Below, piece after piece: positions 53,713 to 60,930 of a DNA stretch of 64,000 nucleotides. The notes beneath the pieces were generated by a model, which ran no database searches, was not told the origin of the DNA, and saw nothing but the letters and a program-made list of their open reading frames with translations. Numbering within the stretch: position 1 is the first letter of the stretch; each line of letters begins with the position of its first letter. Source of the DNA: Parasediminibacterium sp051861445 (GTDB lineage Bacteria > Bacteroidota > Bacteroidia > Chitinophagales > Chitinophagaceae). The position numbers and the translations under genes were made by a program. The stretch lies in NCBI GenBank assembly GCA_051861445.1, contig JBHYCS010000006.1, positions 117,575-181,574 on the forward strand, written 5' to 3'.

Positions 53713-55269
53713 CTATTTACTAACCATTTTAATTACAGGAACAATCATTTCTTCTAAACTAATGCCACCATGTTGAAATGTGTTTTTGTAATAATTTACG
53801 TAGTGATTGTAATTATTTGGATAACATAAAAAACCATCTTCTTTTGCAAAGATGAATGATGAATTTACGTTTGGAACAGGTAAGCCAACTTCTCTAGGAT
53901 CTCTAAATGCCAATACATCTTTTTGATCGTAGTTTAAATTTCGACCATGCTTGTATCGTAAATTGGTAGTGGTTTGTTTGTCGCCAACAACTTTATGTGG
54001 TGTTTTTACACGAACTGTTCCATGATCTGTAGCAACAATCAGATTAATTTTTTTATCAGCAATTTTTTTCAAAGCATGATATAAAGCACTGTGTTCAAAC
54101 CAACTTTTGGTAACACTTCTATAACTTGCTTCATCGCCTGCTAATTCTTTTAACACCTCCATTTCTGTTCTTGCATGGCTAAGCATGTCTACAAAATTGT
54201 ACACAATAATGTTAAGATCGTTTACTAGTAAATTGTGTATGTTATTTACCAAGTTTTGTCCATCATGATGATGCAGCACTTTGGTATAACTTGTTTTCAA
54301 CTCATCTTTTCGTACACGTTTAATTTGAGCTCTAAAAAATGCTTCTTCAAACAAATTTTTTCCACCATCTTCATCATCATTCTTCCATTCTATAGGAAAT
54401 TGTTTTTCAATATCAATGGGTAATAAACCGCTGAAAATAGCGTTTCTACTGTATTGTGTTGCTGTTGGCAAAATGGAATAAAAAGTATCTTCTTCAACTA
54501 TTCTAAAATGCTCCGTAAAAATGGGCTGAATGGTTTTCCATTGATCTAAACGTAAATTATCAATTAAAACAAAAAAAGTAGGAACACCTTTTTCTACATG
54601 AGGCAATACTTTATGTTTAAATAAATTATGACTCATTATGGGTGCTTCTATAGCTTTAGGATGCAACCATTTTGCATAATTTCTACTAATAAATTTAAAA
54701 AATTCTGTATTGGCTTCTGCTTTTTGCGATGCTAGAATTTCTTGCATTTCTGGGCTATCGCTTTTTTCCATTTCCAACTCCCAATATACTAATTTTTTAT
54801 AAATATCCATCCATTGATTGTAGTCTGGATTGCTATTGAGTGCGGTAAATAAATTTCTAAACTGTTGTTGGTAACTCGTAGTTGTTTTTTCTGCCACCAA
54901 TCTTTTGTTATCGATAATTTTTTTTAAACTTAATAATACTTGATTGGGATTTACAGGCTTTATTAAATAATCGGCTATTTGGCTACCAATAGCATCATCC
55001 ATCAAATTTTCGGTTTCATTTTTAGTAATGAGTACTACTGGAATTTGCTGGTTAATTTCTTTAATTTTTGCAAGGGTTTCTAAGCCTGTAATGCCTGGCA
55101 TTGTTTCATCCATCAATACCACATCTACTATATTTTCTTTAATATAATCTAACGCATCAAATCCGTTGCTGAATGTGGTAACTAAATAACCCTTGTTTTC
55201 TAAAAACATTTTTTGCGATTGCAAACTCTCCATTTCATCATCTACCCAAACTATTTTAGCTATTGCCAT
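53713..55269 (-). CDS. porX: PorX response regulator with PglZ domain
   Basis: A 518-residue protein with an N-terminal receiver domain (about 4-125; phosphorylated Asp54 in VVLMDETMPG) and a long C-terminal PglZ/alkaline-phosphatase-like domain (about 155-518; FFVLIDNLRLDQW, YSILPTATQYSRNAIFSG and TDHGTVRVKTPHKV carry its metal ligands). The build is that of PorX, which works with the PorY kinase to control the type IX secretion system. PorY and T9SS structural genes are not in the window. GldB elsewhere in the window also points to this apparatus. Confidence 0.93.
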   Translation of the reverse strand: MAIAKIVWVDDEMESLQSQKMFLENKGYLVTTFSNGFDALDYIKENIVDVVLMDETMPGITGLETLAKIKEINQQIPVVLITKNETENLMDDAIGSQIADYLIKPVNPNQVLLSLKKIIDNKRLVAEKTTTSYQQQFRNLFTALNSNPDYNQWMDIYKKLVYWELEMEKSDSPEMQEILASQKAEANTEFFKFISRNYAKWLHPKAIEAPIMSHNLFKHKVLPHVEKGVPTFFVLIDNLRLDQWKTIQPIFTEHFRIVEEDTFYSILPTATQYSRNAIFSGLLPIDIEKQFPIEWKNDDEDGGKNLFEEAFFRAQIKRVRKDELKTSYTKVLHHHDGQNLVNNIHNLLVNDLNIIVYNFVDMLSHARTEMEVLKELAGDEASYRSVTKSWFEHSALYHALKKIADKKINLIVATDHGTVRVKTPHKVVGDKQTTTNLRYKHGRNLNYDQKDVLAFRDPREVGLPVPNVNSSFIFAKEDGFLCYPNNYNHYVNYYKNTFQHGGISLEEMIVPVIKMVSK

Positions 55270-55295
55270 TGTAATACGTTTATTGATACAACTAT

Positions 55296-56465
55296 TTATT
55301 TATACTCCATAATTGGATGTCTTTCAAATGGATGTACTTCTTCGTTGAAAATATACCTATAAGTTGCCATTACTCGACTTTGTGTGCCTAGACCTTTGTA
55401 AATGTTTAACATTTTAGGATTCCATTCACCTGCCCATCCCATTTCATATTCGTTATACCAACCTTTTCCTTGTATTAGTAAGCCACATTCTTTAATAATA
55501 AAACTATCAACACCCAGTGCTTGAAATTTAGGTACAACTCCAAATGCAAGTCCGGTTGCTTTTTTACAATAACCTGTTTTTTTCATCCATAGCAATCGTA
55601 GCTTTTGAAATAAACCAAGTTTGCCATCAAAATTTTTAAAATACTCATTTAGGTCAGGAATATTTATAAACATAGCTATCGGCTCTTCTTTATAATAGGC
55701 AAACCATACTAATCTTGGATCTAAAATGGGTTTTAGTTTTAAAAACAACTTTAAAACATCGGCCTCAGAAATTTCTTTTGCCTCTCCATGTTGAGCCCAA
55801 GCAGCATTATATACGGTAGCAAAATCTTTAGCATATTTGTCTATTGTATTTAGCGAAACATGCCTTGCTGTATACTCTGGTTTTGATTTAAATTTTGCAT
55901 GACGAGTATGAATTTTTTCTGGAAAAGGAGCATCTATTTCCATACTATAATAATATTGATGGTAGTAGTTTTTAAATCCATATCCTTCTAGTAAATCTTT
56001 GTAATAGGAGGGATTGTAAGACATTCCATACATAGGTGGTTTTTCAAAACCTTCTAACATTACGCCCCACCATTTATCTCTATCTCCAAAATTAATCAAT
56101 CCATCCATGGCTTCTGCACCTTTACGCATTAGCCATTCTTTTGCTACATCAAACAATAAATTTGCAGCAACTTGATTGTTGATACAATCGAAAAAACCAA
56201 CGCCACCAGTAGTATAATCTGTTCCTTTATTAATATATTTTTTACTTATAAATGCGGCAATACGCCCAATGGTTTTTCCATTTTCTTGCAATATCCAACG
56301 GTTGGCTTCACCGTGTTTGAAGCTTTTGTTATTAGCTGGATTAAACACATCTTTTACCTCATTATCAAGTGGACGAATATAATTAGGATTATTCTGCTGT
56401 AAGGTTGCATTGATAGCCAAGAATTCTTTTTCTATGGCAGCTGTAGTTACTTCAATAATCTGCAT
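55296..56465 (-). CDS. GNAT-like protein of unknown function
   Basis: A 389-residue cytoplasmic protein with GNAT-like features: an N-terminal half containing NRWILQENGKTIGRIAAFI and GFFDCINNQVAANLLFDVA, and a second half with YKEEPIAMFINIPDLNEYF and AFGVVPKFQALGVDSFIIKE, which looks like an acetyl-CoA-binding region. It resembles conserved Bacteroidota proteins labelled GNAT/YghO-like. No substrate can be inferred. A canonical promoter (TTG-N18-TACATTTG, minus strand) lies upstream. Confidence 0.7.
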   Translation of the reverse strand: MQIIEVTTAAIEKEFLAINATLQQNNPNYIRPLDNEVKDVFNPANNKSFKHGEANRWILQENGKTIGRIAAFISKKYINKGTDYTTGGVGFFDCINNQVAANLLFDVAKEWLMRKGAEAMDGLINFGDRDKWWGVMLEGFEKPPMYGMSYNPSYYKDLLEGYGFKNYYHQYYYSMEIDAPFPEKIHTRHAKFKSKPEYTARHVSLNTIDKYAKDFATVYNAAWAQHGEAKEISEADVLKLFLKLKPILDPRLVWFAYYKEEPIAMFINIPDLNEYFKNFDGKLGLFQKLRLLWMKKTGYCKKATGLAFGVVPKFQALGVDSFIIKECGLLIQGKGWYNEYEMGWAGEWNPKMLNIYKGLGTQSRVMATYRYIFNEEVHPFERHPIMEYK

Positions 56466-56484
56466 GTGAAATGTCTAGTTTGTA

Positions 56485-56513
56485 CAAATGTAACTGAAGA
56501 TTGGTTTGTTCAA
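56485..56513 (-). promoter_or_regulatory. Canonical Bacteroidota promoter of the GNAT-like gene
   Basis: Minus-strand TTG (56513-56511), an 18-base spacer and TACATTTG (56492-56485) match the -33/-7 consensus; the ATG follows 19 bases later. Confidence 0.6.
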
Positions 56514-56595
56514 CTAATCAATAAAATCATAACGAAGAACACATTGAACAAACATTTAAAGGATATTATGAATGTTTTAAAACTAATTATTCAAA

Positions 56596-56958
56596 CTAAT
56601 ATTGATTAGTGCCTAACATCACCAATGTACATGCCATTATGGGTTGAATATTGTTTTGAAAAGCCAATTCTGAAAGTTCATCGTTTTCTGTACCTGGATT
56701 AAAAACGATACGCTTAGGTTTTAATGAGAGAATATAATCGTAATATTTTTTTTGTAATGTAGGATTTAGATAAAGCGTAACGGTATCTACATCGTTGGCT
56801 ATCACAGGCTCTGTTTCAATAACAACATCTGCAACTATAGATTTATTTCTACCAATTGCAATTACATCATGCTGATTTGCTCTTAATTTTTGAATGGCTA
56901 AATAGCTATAACGATCTGGGTTGTCTGATGCTCCTAAAACAACTGTTTTCTTATTCAT
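56596..56958 (-). CDS. CoA-binding domain protein
   Basis: A 120-residue Rossmann-fold protein from the ATG at 56958 (MNKKTVVLGASDNPDRYSYL). VLGASDNPDRYS, DVIAIGRN and KRIVFNPGTENDELSELA match the CoA_binding_2 family, related to the CoA-binding part of succinyl-CoA synthetase. Such single-domain proteins bind CoA or similar nucleotides; their physiological role is unclear. An ATG at 56994 would add 12 residues of poor quality. Confidence 0.88.
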   Translation of the reverse strand: MNKKTVVLGASDNPDRYSYLAIQKLRANQHDVIAIGRNKSIVADVVIETEPVIANDVDTVTLYLNPTLQKKYYDYILSLKPKRIVFNPGTENDELSELAFQNNIQPIMACTLVMLGTNQY

Positions 56959-57042
56959 ATACTTTTTATAAACTTTTAACAAATTTCTTACCACAATAAT
57001 TGCACAAAGAAAAGGTTAATTGCTAAGATAGCCCTTTAATTG

Positions 57043-57089
57043 ATCAACGGTTTAAAACGTAGATGATTGCTACATATTAAACCGTTGAT
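57043..57089. repeat. Nested inverted repeat
   Basis: A perfect 13-base inverted repeat, ATCAACGGTTTAA / TTAAACCGTTGAT, with a 21-base loop that itself contains GTAG / CTAC. It has no T run, so it is not a typical intrinsic terminator. It lies between the GbsR-controlled membrane gene and the CoA-binding gene and could protect the 3' end of the transcript. Confidence 0.6.
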
Positions 57090-57142
57090 ACAGATTATTA
57101 CTTTCGAATAAATATGAATATCAGACAAAACGCTCAACAATT

Positions 57143-57595
57143 TTACTCGTAGTTTATGGTAAAATAAGCTTGTACGTTTGAATAAAACAACAACAAATAA
57201 ATGATAGAAAAACTTACAAACAATATGTTCATGCACCAACTTCCAAATTTAAATAGTTTGGTTTTAGGTATTTGATACATAGGATAATAAGCTAGTTGTG
57301 TAATTACTTTTCCTGTCCAATATGCAGCAATTAAGCCCGTTAAAGCAACAGCTAAGCCAGAATTGTTTTTTAAATCGTTGGTAAATAAAATAGCTATTAA
57401 TCCAAACGAAAAGTTTAATCCTTGTATGTATCTACCATACGTTTTGGCAATTTCTTGGTTTAATGGTTGTAACTTTTTTATATCGTTGTACCAATTAAAC
57501 ACTGCATGCCGAATATAAGGATAAATAAAAGCTGTAAACATTTGTCCAATTGCACCCAAAATGATGATCCAATTGGGAATTTCAATTTGTTTCAT
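57143..57595 (-). CDS. Four-helix membrane protein in a GbsR-controlled pair
   Basis: A 150-residue protein from the ATG at 57595 (MKQIEIPNWIIILGAIGQMF). About four membrane helices are visible: NWIIILGAIGQMFTAFIYPY, GLNFSFGLIAILF, SGLAVALTGLIAAYWTGKVI and NILFVSFSIIYLLLF. I do not recognise the family. It starts 10 bases after the stop of the upstream membrane gene, so the two are one operon behind an operator-like palindrome that matches the one before the GbsR regulator. Confidence 0.65.
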   Translation of the reverse strand: MKQIEIPNWIIILGAIGQMFTAFIYPYIRHAVFNWYNDIKKLQPLNQEIAKTYGRYIQGLNFSFGLIAILFTNDLKNNSGLAVALTGLIAAYWTGKVITQLAYYPMYQIPKTKLFKFGSWCMNILFVSFSIIYLLLFYSNVQAYFTINYE

Positions 57596-57605
57596 GGTAT
57601 AGTTT

Positions 57606-57977
57606 TTAAAGCTGAACTTGTTGGTGACTAATCTGTGCTTTTTTGCGAAGTCTGAAAAACACAAAAAGGTTAAAGAAATGCATTACTCCTAAAACCAAAA
57701 TGATAAACCCAATTTTTATGCTTAATTCTTCTATCATAATTGTTGGGTTACTAACGTTGGTATGTGTTTGTAGCGTATATACTACATAACCAATATTAAT
57801 TAAGTAAAAGCCAACCAAAAGCAAGTTATTTACGCTGTCTGCCAAAGCTGTATTTCCATGAAAAATATCGATTAAGAAAATTTTTCCATTTTTAAATAAT
57901 GCTTTTGCAACCCAAATGGTTAACCCAATAGTTACCAATAAATAAATAGCATACGTAGGAATGATGTAACTGTTCAT
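57606..57977 (-). CDS. Three-helix membrane protein in a GbsR-controlled pair
   Basis: A 123-residue protein with three membrane helices: AIYLLVTIGLTIWVAKALF, ADSVNNLLLVGFYLINIGYV (as ADSVNNLLLV and GFYLINIGYV), and SIKIGFIILVLGVMHFFNLFVFF (as SIKIGFIILVLG and VMHFFNLFVFF), with a short basic tail. It is the first gene of the pair and lies 38 bases downstream of the palindrome at 58016-58037. Function unknown; regulation by the adjacent GbsR-like protein suggests a stress or osmotic role. Confidence 0.65.
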   Translation of the reverse strand: MNSYIIPTYAIYLLVTIGLTIWVAKALFKNGKIFLIDIFHGNTALADSVNNLLLVGFYLINIGYVVYTLQTHTNVSNPTIMIEELSIKIGFIILVLGVMHFFNLFVFFRLRKKAQISHQQVQL

Positions 57978-58015
57978 GATGTTTTAATTTAGTGAGTGAA
58001 TAAATAAATTATTAT

Positions 58016-58037
58016 ATTTTCAATAATTTTTGAAAGT
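58016..58037 (-). promoter_or_regulatory. Operator-like palindrome before the membrane gene pair
   Basis: ATTTTCAATA-N2-TTTTGAAAGT. The left half is identical to the perfect palindrome upstream of the regulator gene, and the right half matches it at eight of ten positions. Confidence 0.55.
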
Positions 58038-58094
58038 TTATTAGTAAATAAAAGCTGATGTTATTCAGCTTAATATGTTTTAAAAGAATACTAG

Positions 58095-58604
58095 TTATTT
58101 AAACATTTTCATAAAATTGCTCCAAAACCAATTTTCTTCTGCCTTTATTACCGTATCGAGGGTTTTTTCGGCTTGTCCGGCAAATTTTTGAATATTTTCA
58201 ATTGTTTGTAAAAAAGCCATTCGTTCTGCTTCATTTTCAGATTCTTCTTCTACTTTACTAATTTGACCTAGCACCTTTAACATAGGGTCTAGTTCTCTTT
58301 TTTTACGTTGATACATAATTCTTGTAGCAACTTTCCAAATGTCTTTATCAGCAGTGTAATATTCTTTTCTATCGCCTGCAACAATTACTTTGTCTACAAT
58401 ATTCCAATCCATCAATTCTCTAACGTTCATATTTACATTACCACGACTAATTTGTAATGCCTCCATAATATCATCTGTACTCATTGGTTTTTCAGCAACC
58501 AACAATAAAGCATGAACTTGAGCCATTGTTCTGTTTATTCCCCATTGGCCTCCTAAAACGCCCCAACTTTGTATAAACTGTTGCTTTGCTTCGTTTAATT
58601 TCAT
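58095..58604 (-). CDS. GbsR/MarR-family transcriptional regulator
   Basis: A 169-residue winged-helix regulator. AKQQFIQSWGVLGGQWGINRT, VHALLLVAEKPMSTDDIMEAL and SRGNVNMNVRELMDWNIVDKV (recognition region), and a C-terminal coiled coil (SEVEEESENEAERMAF-like) match the GbsR group of MarR relatives. The downstream membrane-protein pair is on the same strand. The -7 TACATTTG is only four bases before the ATG, and a 22-base palindrome starts 17 bases further upstream, suggesting autoregulation. Confidence 0.9.
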   Translation of the reverse strand: MKLNEAKQQFIQSWGVLGGQWGINRTMAQVHALLLVAEKPMSTDDIMEALQISRGNVNMNVRELMDWNIVDKVIVAGDRKEYYTADKDIWKVATRIMYQRKKRELDPMLKVLGQISKVEEESENEAERMAFLQTIENIQKFAGQAEKTLDTVIKAEENWFWSNFMKMFK

Positions 58605-58608
58605 ACAC

Positions 58609-58616
58609 CAAATGTA
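58609..58616 (-). promoter_or_regulatory. -7 promoter element of the GbsR-like gene (leaderless arrangement)
   Basis: Minus-strand TACATTTG fits TAnnTTTG, with four bases (GTGT) before the ATG, so transcription should start at the start codon. Confidence 0.5.
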
Positions 58617-58632
58617 AGAAAATTATTTTTAT

Positions 58633-58654
58633 ATTTTCAATAAATATTGAAAAT
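58633..58654 (-). promoter_or_regulatory. Perfect palindrome before the GbsR-like gene
   Basis: ATTTTCAATA-AA-TATTGAAAAT, a perfect 10-base inverted repeat with a 2-base centre. It lies just upstream of the -7 element, in the -33 region. A second copy precedes the membrane genes. Confidence 0.65.
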
Positions 58655-58670
58655 TAAATTTTAAACATAA

Positions 58671-58705
58671 AAAAATCGTTCTCAAAATAAATTGGAACGA
58701 TTTTT
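58671..58705 (-). terminator. Terminator of rpsP
   Basis: AAAAATCGTTC / GAACGATTTTT inverted repeat with a 13-base loop, 19 bases beyond the rpsP stop, with a run of seven T residues on the minus strand. Confidence 0.85.
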
Positions 58706-58724
58706 AAAAATGGTAACAGTAAGT

Positions 58725-59174
58725 TTATGCTTCTGAACCTTCCTGAGCAGCAGATTCTGTTTCTACTTTACGCACTACAGGTTGGTTACGGCGATCTTTC
58801 TGAACTTTTTTGTGTGCTTCATTACGACGGTTAATGTCTGCCTCGTGTTTAGTGTGCCATTCTTGGAATTTAACCATTGCAGTAGCATCATCAAACAAAC
58901 CAAGTTTTACTCCACGTAACAAATGCTTCAAGAATAATACGCCTTTAAAAGAAAGAATTCTTCTAACAGTATCAGTTGGTTGTGCACCTTTGTGCAACCA
59001 TTCTAATGCTTTTTGACGATCTAATTGAATTGTAGCAGGTACTGTTAATGGATTGTACGTACCGATTTTTTGGATGAATTTACCATCTCTTGGTGCTCTA
59101 CCATCTGCAACTACTATAAAGTAGAATGGTCTTTTTTTACTACCGTGTCTTTGTAGTCTCATTTTTACTGCCAT
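58725..59174 (-). CDS. rpsP: 30S ribosomal protein S16 with C-terminal extension
   Basis: A 149-residue protein from the ATG at 59174 (MAVKMRLQRHGSKKRPFYFI). The S16 domain covers about 4-85: RPFYFIVVADGRAPRDGKFI, IGTYNPL and PTDTVRRIL. A tail of about 60 residues, rich in Lys, Arg and Gln and ending acidic (TESAAQEGSEA), extends the usual S16 length of about 80-90, as is common in Bacteroidota. It binds 16S rRNA in the small subunit. The promoter is TTG-N20-TATTTTTG with a leader of about 50 bases. Confidence 0.94.
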   Translation of the reverse strand: MAVKMRLQRHGSKKRPFYFIVVADGRAPRDGKFIQKIGTYNPLTVPATIQLDRQKALEWLHKGAQPTDTVRRILSFKGVLFLKHLLRGVKLGLFDDATAMVKFQEWHTKHEADINRRNEAHKKVQKDRRNQPVVRKVETESAAQEGSEA

Positions 59175-59225
59175 TGTAAATAGAAATTTAGTGGCGTTAA
59201 TAAATAGGGTTTCTAAAATAGATTG

Positions 59226-59256
59226 CAAAAATAGCTGTACAGAACAAAAAATCCAA
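59226..59256 (-). promoter_or_regulatory. Promoter of rpsP
   Basis: Minus-strand TTG (59256-59254), a 20-base spacer and TATTTTTG (59233-59226) match the Bacteroidota consensus exactly. The leader to the ATG is about 50 bases. Confidence 0.6.
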
Positions 59257-59324
59257 GTTTAAAATGACTGTTTTTTTGAAATGTGACTATTTATTGACCT
59301 TCAATTGAAAAAATTAACATTTCT

Positions 59325-60077
59325 CTACTTCAATTTATTTAAAAAAGCATCTACCCTATCGGCAGAAATGTTGGCTTTTAAATTGTTTTTTAAAATTACA
59401 ATTCCATCCGCTTTCATGTATTCTAAAACCATTTGTGTATTAATTAAGAATGATTTGTGCGAACGAAACATGTGTACAAACGGCTCTAATGCTTCTTCAA
59501 AATGTTTTAAATTTTTACTGGCAAGAATTTTGGTTCCATCGGCCATAAACAATTCGCTGTAAGCTGCTTCTGCTTTTATCATTACTATATCGGCAGGTTT
59601 TATAAACTTTATACTTTGTATGGTTGGTATTGCAATTCTTTTTTCTTCTAAATTTTGTTTTGGATGAATATTTTGCTGTAAAACTTTTAAAATTTCGGTA
59701 GAAGTGTATTGTTGTTGCCGTTTTGCAAACCGCTCTACTGCATCTATTAACTGAGTATGTTGAATGGGTTTTAACAAATAATCTATTGCAGAAAGTTTAA
59801 AAGCATGTAAAGCATACTCATTGTAAGCAGTGGTAAAAATGATACTAAAATCTACCTCTTCATCGTTAAAAAAATCTAAGATATCTAACCCACTATAACC
59901 TGGCATTTCAATATCTAAAAAAATAAGTTGTGGTTTGTGTTTTTTAATGGCTTTAATACCACTTGGCAAATCTTCACAGGCATCTACAATGCTTAATTGT
60001 GTGCAATATTGCTCTATAATTGCTTTTAACAAACTTCTAGCCTTTGGTTCATCATCAATTATTAAACATTGTATCAT
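59325..60077 (-). CDS. LytTR-family response regulator
   Basis: A 250-residue regulator. The receiver domain (about 1-120) has acidic DDE (8-10), phosphorylated Asp55 in LIFLDIEMPG and YLLKPI near its end. The LytTR DNA-binding domain (about 145-250) shows IKFIKPADIVMIKAEAAYSE (as IKFIKPADI and VMIKAEAAYSE), ASKNLKHFEEAL and MFRSHKSFLINT. No histidine kinase gene is adjacent in the window, so its partner is elsewhere. Its targets are unknown. Confidence 0.92.
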   Translation of the reverse strand: MIQCLIIDDEPKARSLLKAIIEQYCTQLSIVDACEDLPSGIKAIKKHKPQLIFLDIEMPGYSGLDILDFFNDEEVDFSIIFTTAYNEYALHAFKLSAIDYLLKPIQHTQLIDAVERFAKRQQQYTSTEILKVLQQNIHPKQNLEEKRIAIPTIQSIKFIKPADIVMIKAEAAYSELFMADGTKILASKNLKHFEEALEPFVHMFRSHKSFLINTQMVLEYMKADGIVILKNNLKANISADRVDAFLNKLK

Positions 60078-60401
60078 AGTTGCAAATTAACCAAGTATTA
60101 CAACTTATTGCGTTTGATTTTATGTATAAAGCTTTTGAGTTGATAAAGCCTTCAGTTATTCAACAGAAGCAACTTTGTATTTATAGTACAGAGATGAGAA
60201 ATGATCGGGATAGAATTTAAATATTTATATAAAGCATTAAATTTATTAAGAAAAAAATATAAATTAGCTTCATAATGTAATTTATGCATTTATAAACATA
60301 GGCATTCATAGACTACTATTTTTTAAGCTTAAACCACTTAGTGATCTATCAATCTATTAAATCAATAAACTTACTACGGTTGATTATCTTATTATAAAAA
60401 T
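60078..60401. other. Gene-free interval
   Basis: A 324-base AT-rich stretch between two minus-strand regulator genes. I see no open frame of protein-like composition, no convincing promoter and no strong hairpin or repeat. Confidence 0.5.
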
Positions 60402-60782
60402 CTAACTTTTCATTTGTTCAACAATTCTTAACAATTGTTGCTTTTCCTCCTGAAGGTTATGTATCAACGTTTGTAAAAACTCAAAGTACTCATTGTTTTC
60501 TTTATCAAGATTATGAAAACTATTTTTGTCCGTTTTAAAAATAATTGTTTCTTTATAATTAGGATTATTTTTAAATACAATTTCTATCCCATCTAATTCT
60601 AACAAGTCTACAGCCTGTTCGCCAAATTCTTTAACAATCATTACTATTCTATCTTTATCAAGTTTACTAGCGTCATTTTCTAACTTGCAGTAAGCACTTT
60701 GGCTCATATGTAAACGTTCAGCCATTTCAAGCTGAGATAATTTTACTCTTTTTCGAATTTGTTTTAATTTTTTATTAAACAT
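60402..60782 (-). CDS. XRE-family helix-turn-helix regulator
   Basis: A 126-residue protein with an N-terminal Cro/CI-type HTH (about 5-60: LKQIRKRVKLSQLEMAERL, MSQSAYCKLENDASKLD) and a C-terminal coiled coil (FLQTLIHNLQEEKQQLLRIVEQM, as FLQTLIHNLQEE and KQQLLRIVEQM) that probably dimerises. It is divergent from the lipoprotein cassette. A palindrome TATTCGAATA (60830-60839) in the shared 101-base gap, plus a second CGAAT 20 bases away, is a candidate operator. It may control the cassette. Confidence 0.85.
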   Translation of the reverse strand: MFNKKLKQIRKRVKLSQLEMAERLHMSQSAYCKLENDASKLDKDRIVMIVKEFGEQAVDLLELDGIEIVFKNNPNYKETIIFKTDKNSFHNLDKENNEYFEFLQTLIHNLQEEKQQLLRIVEQMKS

Positions 60783-60829
60783 AATACATACTATTAATTT
60801 TTACTTTTAAATCGAATTAATATATTCCA

Positions 60830-60839
60830 TATTCGAATA
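60830..60839. promoter_or_regulatory. TATTCGAATA palindrome between XRE gene and lipoprotein cassette
   Basis: A perfect 10-base palindrome, with a further CGAATTAA to its left (60813-60820). It is the only strong dyad in the divergent region. Confidence 0.35.
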
Positions 60840-60860
60840 GAAATCTAAATTATAAAAAAA

Positions 60861-60868
60861 TATCTTTG
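60861..60868 (+). promoter_or_regulatory. -7 promoter element of the lipoprotein cassette
   Basis: TATCTTTG fits TAnnTTTG. It lies 15 bases before an ATG at 60884 that is out of frame with the lipoprotein by one base. Confidence 0.5.
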
Positions 60869-60930
60869 ATTAAAATTAACTTTATGAAAAAAATATTCTT
60901 TTAAAAGGTTTCAATTACCAAAACCGATTT

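Noticed and set aside
57036..57239. Open frame of 67 codons on the minus strand
   Set aside because: It is a shifted frame of the four-helix membrane protein gene and crosses the nested hairpin.
59305..59562. Open frame of 85 codons on the plus strand opposite the LytTR regulator
   Set aside because: It is antisense to the DNA-binding domain of a clear gene and lacks a promoter.
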